64,000 nucleotides of DNA. Origin: CAZNNH01 sp964574335. Its GTDB lineage: Bacteria > Acidobacteriota > Vicinamibacteria > Fen-336. The stretch lies in assembly GCA_964574335.1 (NCBI GenBank), contig CAZNNH010000007.1, forward strand, positions 1-64,000, written 5' to 3'. The translations under genes were made by a program, and so were the position numbers. The notes beneath the pieces are model-generated. The model was not told the DNA's origin and did not search any database. It saw only the letters and a list, made by a program, of their open reading frames with translations. Shown here piece after piece: positions 33,828-42,473 of the stretch (positions are counted from its first letter, which is position 1; every line of letters begins with the position of its first letter).

Positions 33828-35189
33828 ATGGAACCGTATCGTCTTCACGTCTACGTGTGTGACCAGCGGAAGCCAGAGGGGGCTCCGTGCTGCTCGGCCC
33901 GGGGCTCGGTGCGGGTGATCGAGGCGCTGCGGCGAGAGGTGGCGGCGGCCGGGCTGACGGACGAGGTCCAGGTGACCACCTGCGGCTCGCTCGGCCTGTG
34001 CGAGCGCGGGCCCAACATGGTCGTCTACCCCGAAGGGGTCTGGTACTCGGGGGTCAGGGTCGAGGACGTCCCCGCCATCGTCCAGGAGCACTTCAAGGGC
34101 GGGCGGTCGGTCGATCGGCTCCTCAACCGTGGTCCGGAGGCGCTGCGGGACGAGATCTCGGGCAACAAGAAGAAGCGGCTGGCGGCGCTGGCCGCCAGCG
34201 ACGCCGCCGGCGCTCTGCCCGACGAGCTCCAGCAAACGGTGCGGGGCTTCCAGCCCAGCCGGGTGCTGCTGACGGCCATCGAGCTGGACGTCTTCACCGC
34301 CGTCGGCGCCGGGGCGCGGTCAGGCGAGGTGGCGGAGAAGCTGGCGACCGACCCCCGCGCCACCGCCACCTTGCTGGACGCCCTGGTGGCGCTCGAGGTC
34401 CTCCGCAAGCGGGACGACGCCTACTCCAACACGCCGCTGTCGGAGCGCTACCTGATGGCCGGCGCCCACGACGACGCTCGGGCGGCGCTCCTGCACACCG
34501 CCCACCTGTGGCCACGCTGGTCGACGCTGAGCGACTGCGTCCGCCAGGGGACCTCGGTGAGCTACCGCGAGATGGCCGATCGCGGCGAGGAGTGGACCAC
34601 CGCGTTCATCGCCGCCATGCACAGGAACGCGCTGGCGCGGGCCCCGCTGGTGGTGCGCGCCGTCGGCCTCGACGGCGTGCGGCGTTTGCTCGACGTGGGC
34701 GGCGGCTCGGGCGCCTACGCGATCGCCTTCGCGCGGGCCAGCCGGGAGCTGCAGGTGGAGGTCTTCGACCTGGAGACGGTGCTGCCCATCGCCCAGGGCC
34801 ACATCCAGGAGGCCGGGCTCTCGGACCGCATCACCACCCGATCCGGGGACCTTCGCTCTGACGACCTCGGCCGAGGCTTCGACCTGATCCTGCTCTCGGC
34901 GATCTGCCACATGCTCGGTCCGGCCGCCAACCAGGACCTGCTCCGCCGCTGCTTCGCCGCCCTCGCCTCGGGCGGGCGGGTCCTGGTCCAGGACTTCATC
35001 CTCGAGCCCGACCGGACCTCACCGCGGTCGGCCGCCCTCTTCGCCTTGAACATGCTGGTCGGCACGCCGGAAGGCAGCACCTACACCAGCGACGAGTACC
35101 GGTCGTGGCTGGGCCAGGCCGGCTTCGTCGAGACCCAGCACATCCGGCTCCCGGGACCGACGGGCCTGGTGCTCGGCCGTCGCCCCTAG
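33828..35189 (+). CDS. Thioredoxin-like [2Fe-2S] ferredoxin fused to an O-methyltransferase
   Basis: A 453-residue fusion. Residues 1-100 resemble thioredoxin-like ferredoxins: Cys11, Cys21/22, then TTCGSLGLCERGPNMVVYPE with Cys52 and Cys58. The usual CLGxC ligand position is Ser54, so cluster ligation may differ. From about 135, a dimerisation-type winged helix (GFQPSRVLLTAIELDVFTAV) is followed by a Methyltransf_2 domain with RRLLDVGGGSGAYAIAFARA near 285 and VEVFDLETV. ATG 33828 has GGGAGG upstream. The zinc-ribbon gene follows after 15 bp. A redox-controlled small-molecule methyltransferase is plausible; the substrate is unknown. Confidence 0.8.
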   Translation: MEPYRLHVYVCDQRKPEGAPCCSARGSVRVIEALRREVAAAGLTDEVQVTTCGSLGLCERGPNMVVYPEGVWYSGVRVEDVPAIVQEHFKGGRSVDRLLNRGPEALRDEISGNKKKRLAALAASDAAGALPDELQQTVRGFQPSRVLLTAIELDVFTAVGAGARSGEVAEKLATDPRATATLLDALVALEVLRKRDDAYSNTPLSERYLMAGAHDDARAALLHTAHLWPRWSTLSDCVRQGTSVSYREMADRGEEWTTAFIAAMHRNALARAPLVVRAVGLDGVRRLLDVGGGSGAYAIAFARASRELQVEVFDLETVLPIAQGHIQEAGLSDRITTRSGDLRSDDLGRGFDLILLSAICHMLGPAANQDLLRRCFAALASGGRVLVQDFILEPDRTSPRSAALFALNMLVGTPEGSTYTSDEYRSWLGQAGFVETQHIRLPGPTGLVLGRRP

Positions 35190-35204
35190 GCAGCGCGGGT
35201 AGGC

Positions 35205-35501
35205 ATGAAACCTCCGGTACGGCTGCTCAAGGGAGATCCGAGCCGGATCCTCCTGCCCGAGACGGACCGTGAGGACGGCCTCCGCCGCGGGCGGCGCCGG
35301 ATCCGCTGCCCTCAGTGTGGCTGGGAGCCGGGGCGTCACGACCGCTGGACGTGCACCTGCCTGTTCGTCTGGAACACGTTCGACACCGGCGGCGTGTGCC
35401 CCGACTGCGGGCACCGGTGGACCGAAACCCAGTGTCTGCGGTGCCAGGCATGGTCGCGCCACATGGACTGGTACGTGGACGAGGACGATCCCGCCGACTG
35501 A
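35205..35501 (+). CDS. Small zinc-ribbon protein
   Basis: A 98-residue basic then acidic protein with four cysteine pairs: CPQCGW, CTC, CPDCGHRW and CLRCQAWS. They probably bind two zinc ions. ATG 35205 has GGTAGG close upstream and follows the ferredoxin-methyltransferase gene by 15 bp, so it is probably in the same operon. I do not recognise the family; a partner or RNA/protein-binding role is only a guess. Confidence 0.6.
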   Translation: MKPPVRLLKGDPSRILLPETDREDGLRRGRRRIRCPQCGWEPGRHDRWTCTCLFVWNTFDTGGVCPDCGHRWTETQCLRCQAWSRHMDWYVDEDDPAD

Positions 35502-35539
35502 GCCGACGGGCACGGCCGGTGGGTCTTCTTGGAGACCCG

Positions 35540-35881
35540 CTACAGCTCGAGAACCAGACGGAGAGCGTCGTCGAGGGCGGAGCGCTGCTCCGGCTCCAGG
35601 CGTCCGACGCGCTCCACAAAGTCGGAGCGCAGCACCTTCTGGATGTCGTAGACGTTGGCCACCGACGGCTTGGACAGGCCGGTGGCCCGCTTCTCCAGAC
35701 GCAGGTTTCCGGGCAGGCCGGCCAGGTGCAGCCGGCTGGTCAGCGGGACGACAAGAAAGGAGCGGACGCGTGGCTCACGCACCGCGTCCGTCTGGACCAC
35801 GACGGCGGGGCGGAGCTTGTCGACCCGCACCCACCACACCTCGCACCGGGCCGGCAGCGGCTCACCAGTCGTCGCGACCAT
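35540..35881 (-). CDS. mazF: MazF/PemK-like toxin
   Basis: Predicted endoribonuclease toxin, 113 residues. Family features are GEPLPARCEVWWVRVDKLRPAV at the start (normally GEIWWVDLDPxRPAVV), VVVQTD, SFLVVPLTSRL and LEKRATGLSKPSVANVYDIQKV. It overlaps the upstream RHH antitoxin gene by 20 bp. A weak hairpin (GGGTCT/AGACCC, 35521-35538) lies between it and the converging zinc-ribbon gene. Confidence 0.82.
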   Translation of the reverse strand: MVATTGEPLPARCEVWWVRVDKLRPAVVVQTDAVREPRVRSFLVVPLTSRLHLAGLPGNLRLEKRATGLSKPSVANVYDIQKVLRSDFVERVGRLEPEQRSALDDALRLVLEL

Positions 35882-36098
35882 ACTCCTGCGCCGTGCGGCG
35901 CCGCTGGTAGTCGCGCCATGCCAACTCGTCCTCGGTGACGTCCCAGCCGTGCTTGTCGATGTACCGGCGGGTCGACTCGCGCACCCGCTCCGCCTTGAGG
36001 AGCTGAACCAGCAATCCCGAGCGCGTCGTGCCCCGACGGCTGGCCTCCTGGTCGGCGAAGGCGATCAGGTCCTCGGGTAGCGAGACTCCGACCTTCAT
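35862..36098 (-). CDS. mazE: RHH-type antitoxin of the MazEF pair
   Basis: A 78-residue protein beginning MKVGVSLPEDLIAFADQEAS and continuing RRGTTRSGLLVQLLKAERV, a ribbon-helix-helix DNA-binding domain. The C-terminus is acidic and aromatic (HGWDVTEDELAWRDYQ), suited to toxin binding. Its 3' end overlaps the toxin start by 20 bp. A perfect inverted repeat 22 bp upstream (36120-36139) is a likely operator. Confidence 0.82.
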   Translation of the reverse strand: MKVGVSLPEDLIAFADQEASRRGTTRSGLLVQLLKAERVRESTRRYIDKHGWDVTEDELAWRDYQRRRTAQEYGRDDW

Positions 36099-36119
36099 CG
36101 GGTGCAGGGTAGCACACTG

Positions 36120-36139
36120 GGGAATACCTGGGTATTCCC
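36120..36139. promoter_or_regulatory. Palindrome upstream of mazEF, likely operator
   Basis: GGGAATACC and GGTATTCCC form perfect 9-bp arms around TG. A further half-site-like GGGTATGCC follows at 36142. It sits between the antitoxin start and the ADOP stop, so it may also end the permease transcript. Confidence 0.55.
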
Positions 36140-36161
36140 TTGGGTATGCCTGGACGGGCCC

Positions 36162-38620
36162 CTACTCGGACCGCAGCGCCCGGCCGGCGTCCAGGCCGCT
36201 GGCGCGCCAGGCGGGGAGCGCGGCGGCGATCATGCTGATCGCCACCAGCAGGAACGCCACCCCGCCGAAGACGCCGGGGTCGTGGGCGTCCACGAAGGGG
36301 AGCATCGCGGCCCCGAAGCGCGACACCAGCGCGGTCAGCAGCAGCCCCAGTCCGACGCCGGCCAGGCCCAGGTGCAGCGCCTCGCGGACGATCATGCCCA
36401 CCAGCGTGCGGCGGCGAGCCCCCAGGGCCAGGCGCACCGCCAGCTCCCGGGTGCGCCTCGAGGTGGTCTCGACGGTGAGCCCGTACAGCCCCAGCACAGC
36501 GATCAGCGTGGCCCCCGCGGCATAGAGAGCCAGAAGGCGCGAGAAGAACTCGCTCACCCAGCGCTCCCGGAAGATCGCCTGGTCGAGGGTGAGGACCTCG
36601 GAGAACGGCGTGCCCGGGGCCCCGCTACGGAAGGCCGTGCGCAGGGCGGCGGCCGCCGTTCCGGCGGGTTGGCCTCCGAAGGCGACCACCGACAGGGACG
36701 TGGTGGGCATCCTCCCGTACGGGAGGTAGAGCTGGGCCTCGGGGAGCGTCCCCTGGTTCACCATGTCCCGGCCGTAGTCGACGTCACCCACCACGCCGAC
36801 CACGGTGAGCCAAGATCCGGGCTCGGCGTTTCGGGTGCCGAGCTGTCGACCGATGGGGTCGGACGCTCCCCACAGCTCCCGCGCCAGCCGGGAGCTGACC
36901 AAAGCGACGGCGGCGCCCTCCCGGACCTCCGCCGCGTCGAAGTCCCGGCCGCTCAGGAGCGGGATGTCGAGGGCGCGCCGGTAGTCGCCGGCGATGGCGG
37001 TGACGGTGGCCATCACCTCGTCCTCCCGCTGCTGCGACTCGCCGTACGGCAGGAGCCCCCAACTCCGATACCAGCCAGAGACGGGGAGGGTGCTGGTGAG
37101 GCCGACGTGCTCGAAGCCGGGGGTCTCCTGGAGGGCCGCCAGCAGACGCCCGGCCTGGTCGATCCGGGTCTGGTCGGGCTCGCCGTCGGGCATCGAGAGG
37201 GTGGCCACCATCACCCCCTGGGTGCGGTGGCCACGGTCGACGTGCTGGAGGGCGAGGAAGCTCTTGACCATCAAGAGCGCCGCCGCCACCAGGGCGGTGG
37301 AGAGGGCCAGCTCGCCGGCGACCAGGAACTGGCGGCCGAGGCGCGCCGAGCGCCCCTCGCCGGCCACCGCGCCGCCCGCCTTGAGCGCGTCCAGCAGACG
37401 CTCGGCGGTCCCCCGCAAGAGCGGCGCCAGCCCGCAGACCACGCCGGCCAGGAGCGAGGCCGCGAGCGTGTAGGCGCCCACCCGCGGGCTGAAGCGGAGC
37501 GCGAACAGATAGGGCGGATCCACCGGCACCCAACTCGTGATGTAGCGCTGGAAGCCGAGGCCGAGCCAGGCCCCCAGCAGCCCCGCTGGCAGTGCCAGCA
37601 GCAGCCCCTCGAGCAGGCTCAGGCCCACCAGGCGGCCGCGGCTGGCGCCCAGCGCCGCGCGGATGGCCATCTCCCGCTGGCGGGCGTTGGCGTGGGCCAG
37701 CATCAGGCTGGCCACGTTGGCGCAGATCACCAGCAGCACGCACAGGCCCGCCGCCAGCGACGCCGTCAAGGCGGTGTCGATGACCTCGGGCACGAAGTCG
37801 CGGCGCAACGGCCTCTCCACCAGGCCGAATCCCTGGTTCGACTCGGGGTGGGCCTCGGCCAGCCTCACGCCGAGGGCGGCCAGCTCCTCCCCGGCGGCGC
37901 TGGCCCCGCGTCGAAGCCGACCGATCACGCTCAGCCAGCGGTCGCCTCGGGCAGTCGCGGGATCGACACCCAGCGGCGTCCAGACCTCGGCCCACTCCGG
38001 GAACANNNNNNNNNNACCAGCAGCCCGGACTGCCCGCGGTACACGCGAAACAGGAAACCCGGCTCCATGACGCCGACGATCTCGTGCACCTGCCCGTCGA
38101 GACGGACCGTGCGCCCCACGATCCGGGGGTCTTTCGCGAAGCGCTCCTCCCAGAGCTTCTGCGAGATCAGTGCCACCGGCGCCGGACGACCGCGCGTGTC
38201 CTCCTCGGCCCGGAAGCCTCGGCCCAGCACCGGGGCCTTGCCGAGGGTAGGGAACAGGGTGTGGCTGACCCGCGCCCCGGGAAGGCGCGCCGGCTGCTCC
38301 GGGTCGTTGAGGTTGAAGGTGTGCCTGGAGAACGCGCCCAGAGAGGCGCAGGAGCGCTGCTCCCGCTCCAGGTCCGCCAGGTCGGGGGCGGAGACCGACA
38401 GCCAGGAGCCTGCCTGCGAGAGGCGCGTCGCGCCGATGGAGACGAGGCGCTCGGGCTCCTCGAAGTCGAGGGGGCGCAGCAGCCAGGCATCGATCCCCGA
38501 GAACATCCCCACGTTGGCGCCGATCCCCAGCGCCAGCACCGAGATGACGGTCAGCGACCACACGGGACGCTTGAAAAGCTGGCGGACGGCGAAGCGGACG
38601 TCCTGGAGGAACCCGGTCAT
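36162..38620 (-). CDS. ADOP-type MacB/FtsX-like permease, interrupted by an assembly gap
   Basis: ABC-transporter-type permease of about 815 residues in the acidobacterial duplicated orphan permease class. N-terminal QDVRFAVRQLFKRPVWSLTV leads into the first helix and a MacB periplasmic domain; then come three-helix FtsX blocks near the middle (ANARQREMAIRAALGASRGRL) and at the end (RRTRELAVRLALGARRRTLVG). ATG 38620 has AGGAGG upstream. No ATPase gene adjoins. Ten Ns at 38006-38015 split the frame. The two halves agree only if the real gap length leaves remainder 2 on division by 3, so I treat the gene as intact. Confidence 0.85.
38006..38015. other. Assembly gap (10 N)
   Basis: Ten unknown bases mark a scaffold join inside the ADOP permease gene. 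The flanking reading frames differ, so ten is probably a placeholder length. Confidence 0.95.
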
Positions 38621-38754
38621 GTAGCCTCCTGCACCGAGGTGACGTGGCTCGGCTCACGGGGTCTCGCGCCCGTCGGTGGGCAACGACACCGCCGGCTCTC
38701 GGGGGAATCTACGAGGCACGGGCGGCTGCGGTTCCTTGCCGTGGCCGGAGCCGC

Positions 38755-40230
38755 TCAGCCCGCGTACACGTCGTCCTGCTCGATCCGGGAGAGCACCCAG
38801 TCGAAGTCCCCGCGGGTCACCAGGGTGTTGCAGTACTCGCAGTTGCCGGCCATGCTCACGGCCAGCGGCGCGCCGCAGCTCGGACAAGCCTTGTCGGCCC
38901 GGGGCGCCCCCCGCACGGCGGCGCCACGGATCAACGTCCAGTACTCGCTGTAGCGACGGTCGCGCCGGGCTTCGCCGCCCACCACCCGCCCGGAGGCGGC
39001 CTCCCGGGTGACGTCGCGGCCCGTGCCCCAGAGCCGCACGGTGACCGCGTCGTAGTGTCGGTCGCGCTCGACACGGACGCTCACCCAACGCTCGATCCGG
39101 GCCCCCTCGACGGCGTTGACCAGGCCCTGGGCGCGATAGGCATCGACCCAGTAGCGCAGGTACTCGTGCAGGGCGTCGGAGACGAAGGGGCGGGCCCGCT
39201 TCAGGTCCTGGGCCGCCCAGGCGCCGTTCAGCTCATCGAAGATGAGCTGAAGCCGCGCGGCGAAGGACTCGAGAGTGACCTGCGGATCGTCCTGCAGCAG
39301 GCCCTCCCACCTCTCGCGGACCCCGGCCTGGGTCACCGTGGGACGGTCGGTCCCCCGCTCCTCGACGGTCCCCGTCAGCAGCGGCGGCACCGCCTGCGCG
39401 TCCAGCAGCACCGCCTGCTGCACCATCCAGTCGAAGCGGCCGCCGTCGACGGCGCGACCGCAGGAAGCGCAGACGTTGCCGTTCGACTCGAAGGGAGCGC
39501 CGCACGAGGGACAGCCGAAGGTGCGGACGCTCTGGAAGGGGCGGCTCACCGCCGTCACCGAGCGGACCAGCGTCCAGCTCTCGCGCACGTACTGGGCCCG
39601 GTCCCCCAGCGCCAGGTTCGCCTCCAGCTCCAGGCCGACGCGGACCTGGGCCTCGTCCCCGGCGGCCGTCGCCTCTTGCGGCACGCGGACGTCGGTCACC
39701 CGCAGCGCGCCGACGATGGCGGCCTGGACCGCGACACCGGCCGGGGGGCGCTGGGCCAGCCGCTCGCGGACGGCCGGCGCGAGGTAGGGGGCGAGCAACC
39801 CCAGGGCGGTGGGGTCGTGGCGCGCCTTGTGGGCCTGGGCGTAGAGGGCGTAGACGAAGTCCGTGAACAGCACCCGGGAGAACTCAGGGTCGCGCGCCCG
39901 CAGGGCGTCGAAGTCCACGGCCCGGGCCGGCTGCGGCAGCGCCACGGTGGCGGTCCCGACCTCCCAGCTCGTCTGGCCACCGGACCGCTTCTGGGCGGAC
40001 ATATAAATGATGACGACGACCAGCACCGGGACCCCGATGATGGGGTGCTCGAAGCACAGACGGATCAGCAGGAAGACCAGGCCGAGGTCGCCGCCGCCGC
40101 CGTGGCCGCCTCCCCCGCTCCGCCCCGAAAAGCCCTGTCCCCCCCCGGGCCGGGCCTCCGCCAGGCCCGGCAGCAGCAGCAAGCAGACCGAGGCCGTCGC
40201 CAGCAACAGGAGGGCCCGCCGCCGGGTCAC
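38755..40230 (-). CDS. Membrane protein with two Tim44-like domains and two zinc ribbons
   Basis: A 491-residue protein. A signal-like N-terminus and a Gly-rich stretch (GGGQGFSGRSGGGGHGGGG) precede a transmembrane helix (about 62-78). Two Tim44-like domains follow, beginning near DPEFSRVLFTDFVYALYAQA and near LESFAARLQLIFDELNGAW. Each is followed by a zinc ribbon: CPSCGAPFESNGNVCASCG near 235 and CPSCGAPLAVSMAGNCEYC near 460. GTG 40230 overlaps the upstream TPM gene by 4 bp. TPM and Tim44-like domains recur together in bacteria, suggesting envelope protein maintenance; that role is inferred. Confidence 0.75.
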   Translation of the reverse strand: MTRRRALLLLATASVCLLLLPGLAEARPGGGQGFSGRSGGGGHGGGGDLGLVFLLIRLCFEHPIIGVPVLVVVIIYMSAQKRSGGQTSWEVGTATVALPQPARAVDFDALRARDPEFSRVLFTDFVYALYAQAHKARHDPTALGLLAPYLAPAVRERLAQRPPAGVAVQAAIVGALRVTDVRVPQEATAAGDEAQVRVGLELEANLALGDRAQYVRESWTLVRSVTAVSRPFQSVRTFGCPSCGAPFESNGNVCASCGRAVDGGRFDWMVQQAVLLDAQAVPPLLTGTVEERGTDRPTVTQAGVRERWEGLLQDDPQVTLESFAARLQLIFDELNGAWAAQDLKRARPFVSDALHEYLRYWVDAYRAQGLVNAVEGARIERWVSVRVERDRHYDAVTVRLWGTGRDVTREAASGRVVGGEARRDRRYSEYWTLIRGAAVRGAPRADKACPSCGAPLAVSMAGNCEYCNTLVTRGDFDWVLSRIEQDDVYAG

Positions 40231-40853
40231 GGCGCCACCACCTCGTCGGGAAGCTCGTTGACGTCGTCCTGACCCACGGGCAGGGCCTGGGCCAGCGACT
40301 CGCCCAGGCCGCGGAGGTGCCTGGCGACCGCCACGCCGTCGGCGCCTTGGGCCACGGCCGCGACCAGGGCCGCCACCTGACGAGCCCAGGTGGTCGGCTC
40401 GACGGCCGCGAGGATGCCCCGGTCCGCGACCACCTCGGCCCGGCGCTCGAGCAGCGAGACGTACAGCAGCAGGCCCGTCCTCTCCCGGGTGGCGGTGACG
40501 CCGCGGTCGACAAGCGTGGCGAGAGCGGCTCGGTGCACGGCCTCTTGGCGGCTGGCCGCAGCCGTGAGCCGGCGGACCAGGAATGGCGAGTGGTGGACGG
40601 CGAGCCCCGCCACCAGCCCCGCCAGCGCAGGATCCACCAGGAACCAGGCCAGGCTGAACGCCCAGGGCGAGTAGAGCATGAACGCGAGGGTCGCGAACAC
40701 GCCGAGGAGCGCGCCGGTGAGCGCCGCATCCCGGTAGCGGGCCGAGGCCGGGCGGACCACGATGACCACCTCGGCCCGGCTGGCCGATTCGACGTCACGC
40801 ACGGCGCCCAGGAGCGCCGTCTTCGCCGTCTCGGTCAGGAACGGCCGTGCCAC
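40227..40853 (-). CDS. TPM-domain membrane protein
   Basis: A 208-residue protein. The N-terminus (AVRDVESASRAEVVIVVRP) and the later RTGLLLYVSLLERRAEVVADRG match the TPM phosphatase-like fold, split by two hydrophobic segments at about 44-85. The C-terminal helix ends with GESLAQALPVGQDDVNELPDE, a typical TPM ending. Its stop overlaps the Tim44-like gene start (GTGA), so the two form an operon. Confidence 0.78.
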   Translation of the reverse strand: MARPFLTETAKTALLGAVRDVESASRAEVVIVVRPASARYRDAALTGALLGVFATLAFMLYSPWAFSLAWFLVDPALAGLVAGLAVHHSPFLVRRLTAAASRQEAVHRAALATLVDRGVTATRERTGLLLYVSLLERRAEVVADRGILAAVEPTTWARQVAALVAAVAQGADGVAVARHLRGLGESLAQALPVGQDDVNELPDEVVAP

Positions 40854-40911
40854 TCCTTAGACCATATCGCAGTCGGAGGCTGGGTTGTGGTGCGCCGAGC
40901 CTGCCAGGGCC

Positions 40912-42351
40912 TCAGTGGGTGACCGCGGTCTGGCTGTCCCGCTGCATGGTGGTGACGAAGCGGCGGATCTCGTACAGCCGCTTGAGCGCCCGGAGCCCCC
41001 GGTACTTGAGGAGGATCCTGAGGATCCGCCCGGGCTGTGAGTAGAACCGCTGGTGGGCCCGGACCAGGATCCGGTTGAGGGCCTCGGTCGGGATGTCGCT
41101 GTAGTTGAGGGAGGGATCGTAGAAGACGTCGCCGGAGCGCTGCTCGAGGTCGTCTAGGGTCGAGGGGGCTGGTCCCGCCGCCAGCTCCTCCAGGCCGGTG
41201 TTGCGGAACACCGTGACCTTGAAGAACTTGGCGGTGTCGAGCTGGGAGCTCACCGCGAAGTCGATGGTCTTCTCCATCTCCTCGACGGTCTCGTCCGGGA
41301 AGCCGAACATGAACAGGCCCAGCGTGATGATCCCGCGCCTGGAGGTCTCCTCGATCCAGTAGCGGGCCTTGTCGAGGTCGACTCGCTTGCGGATCGCTCG
41401 CTGGACCCGCGGGCTGGCCGTCTCGACCGCGTAATTGATCTTGTAGGTGCCCGCCCGCTTGAGCCAGTCCAACGTCTGGTGGTCCATCCGGTCCACGCGC
41501 AGGCCGTTGGGAAACGAGATCCGGACCTTGAGCCGCCTCTCCACCAGCCCCTGGCAGATCTCCTGGACCCGCTTGAGGTCGTAGTTGAAGAAGTCGTCGA
41601 TGAAGTGGATCTCCCGGATGCCGTATCGGTGGTAGAGCTCCTCGATCTCCGCCAGCACGTTCCCGACCGAGCGCGGCCGGATCCGGCGGCCGAACAGGTT
41701 GTGGCAATAGATGCAATCGAAGACGCAGCCCCGTGAGGTCATCACCGGCGCGTACGGCTTGGCGAACAGCTCCCCGTTCCAGTTGGGGACGCGGGAGTAG
41801 CCGCGCAGGTCGATCAGGTCCCAGGCGGGAGGGGGCAGCGAATCGAGGTCCTGGATCGGCGGCCGGGGGGGCGTCGAGACCACCTGCCCGTCCTCCCGGT
41901 AGGTGATGCCGGCCACGCCCGACAGAGGCTGGCCGGACCGAAGCGCGGTCAGCAGCTCGACCGCGGTGATCTCCCCTTCGTTTCTCACCGCCACATCCAC
42001 CAGCCCCCGCCTCACGATCTCCTGATGGTAGTTGGTGGAGAGGATCCCGCCCGACACCAGGGTAGCGTCGGGCGCGGCCTGGCGCGCCAGGCTGCACAGC
42101 CGTTTGAAGACCGGGTACTCGGAATCGAGCGAGCTGAACAGGACGAAGTCCGGGGACAGCTCGCCGACCAGCCGGGAGAACCCGTCCTCGCCGAGGCGCT
42201 CGTAGTAGTAGTCGAGGATCCGCACCGACAGGCCGCGCAGGGACTCCGCGCTGCGAATCGCGGCGCCCACGTAGAGCGCCCCGAGCGGCGGGATCAGGTC
42301 GAACACTCCGGTGGTCCGAACGATCAGCACCTGGCCAGAGCCCATTGGCAC
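40912..42351 (-). CDS. B12-binding-domain radical SAM protein
   Basis: A 479-residue radical SAM enzyme. The first about 150 residues fit a cobalamin-binding Rossmann domain (IPPLGALYVGAAI, LVSGGILSTNYHQEI). The [4Fe-4S] motif CVFDCIYC holds Cys205, 209 and 212. The barrel continues with IREIHFIDDFFNYDLKRVQEI and FMFGFPDETVEEMEKTIDFA. Members of this class methylate or rearrange unactivated carbons. The gene is divergent from the carbamoyltransferase operon across 122 bp with a possible -10 (TATGAT) near 42393. A role in the same pathway is likely but inferred. Confidence 0.88.
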   Translation of the reverse strand: MPMGSGQVLIVRTTGVFDLIPPLGALYVGAAIRSAESLRGLSVRILDYYYERLGEDGFSRLVGELSPDFVLFSSLDSEYPVFKRLCSLARQAAPDATLVSGGILSTNYHQEIVRRGLVDVAVRNEGEITAVELLTALRSGQPLSGVAGITYREDGQVVSTPPRPPIQDLDSLPPPAWDLIDLRGYSRVPNWNGELFAKPYAPVMTSRGCVFDCIYCHNLFGRRIRPRSVGNVLAEIEELYHRYGIREIHFIDDFFNYDLKRVQEICQGLVERRLKVRISFPNGLRVDRMDHQTLDWLKRAGTYKINYAVETASPRVQRAIRKRVDLDKARYWIEETSRRGIITLGLFMFGFPDETVEEMEKTIDFAVSSQLDTAKFFKVTVFRNTGLEELAAGPAPSTLDDLEQRSGDVFYDPSLNYSDIPTEALNRILVRAHQRFYSQPGRILRILLKYRGLRALKRLYEIRRFVTTMQRDSQTAVTH

Positions 42352-42473
42352 CGCCTCTCGGGGGCGGCCGGCGAGGCAGCCCCCAGGTGATTATCATACT
42401 TCCGGTTGGGGGCCCGCCGCGCCGGCCCCCCCGGGGCCCCCCGTAGATCTGCTATCCTGTCTGCCTACGCCCC

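Noticed and set aside
41479..41736. Small plus-strand frame inside the B12 radical SAM gene
   Set aside because: No ribosome binding site or motif; it lies across the conserved Cys region of the real gene.
42405..42440. GC-rich inverted repeat in the divergent region before the carbamoyltransferase
   Set aside because: Runs of G and C pair easily by chance in this region and no promoter or T tract supports a regulatory role.
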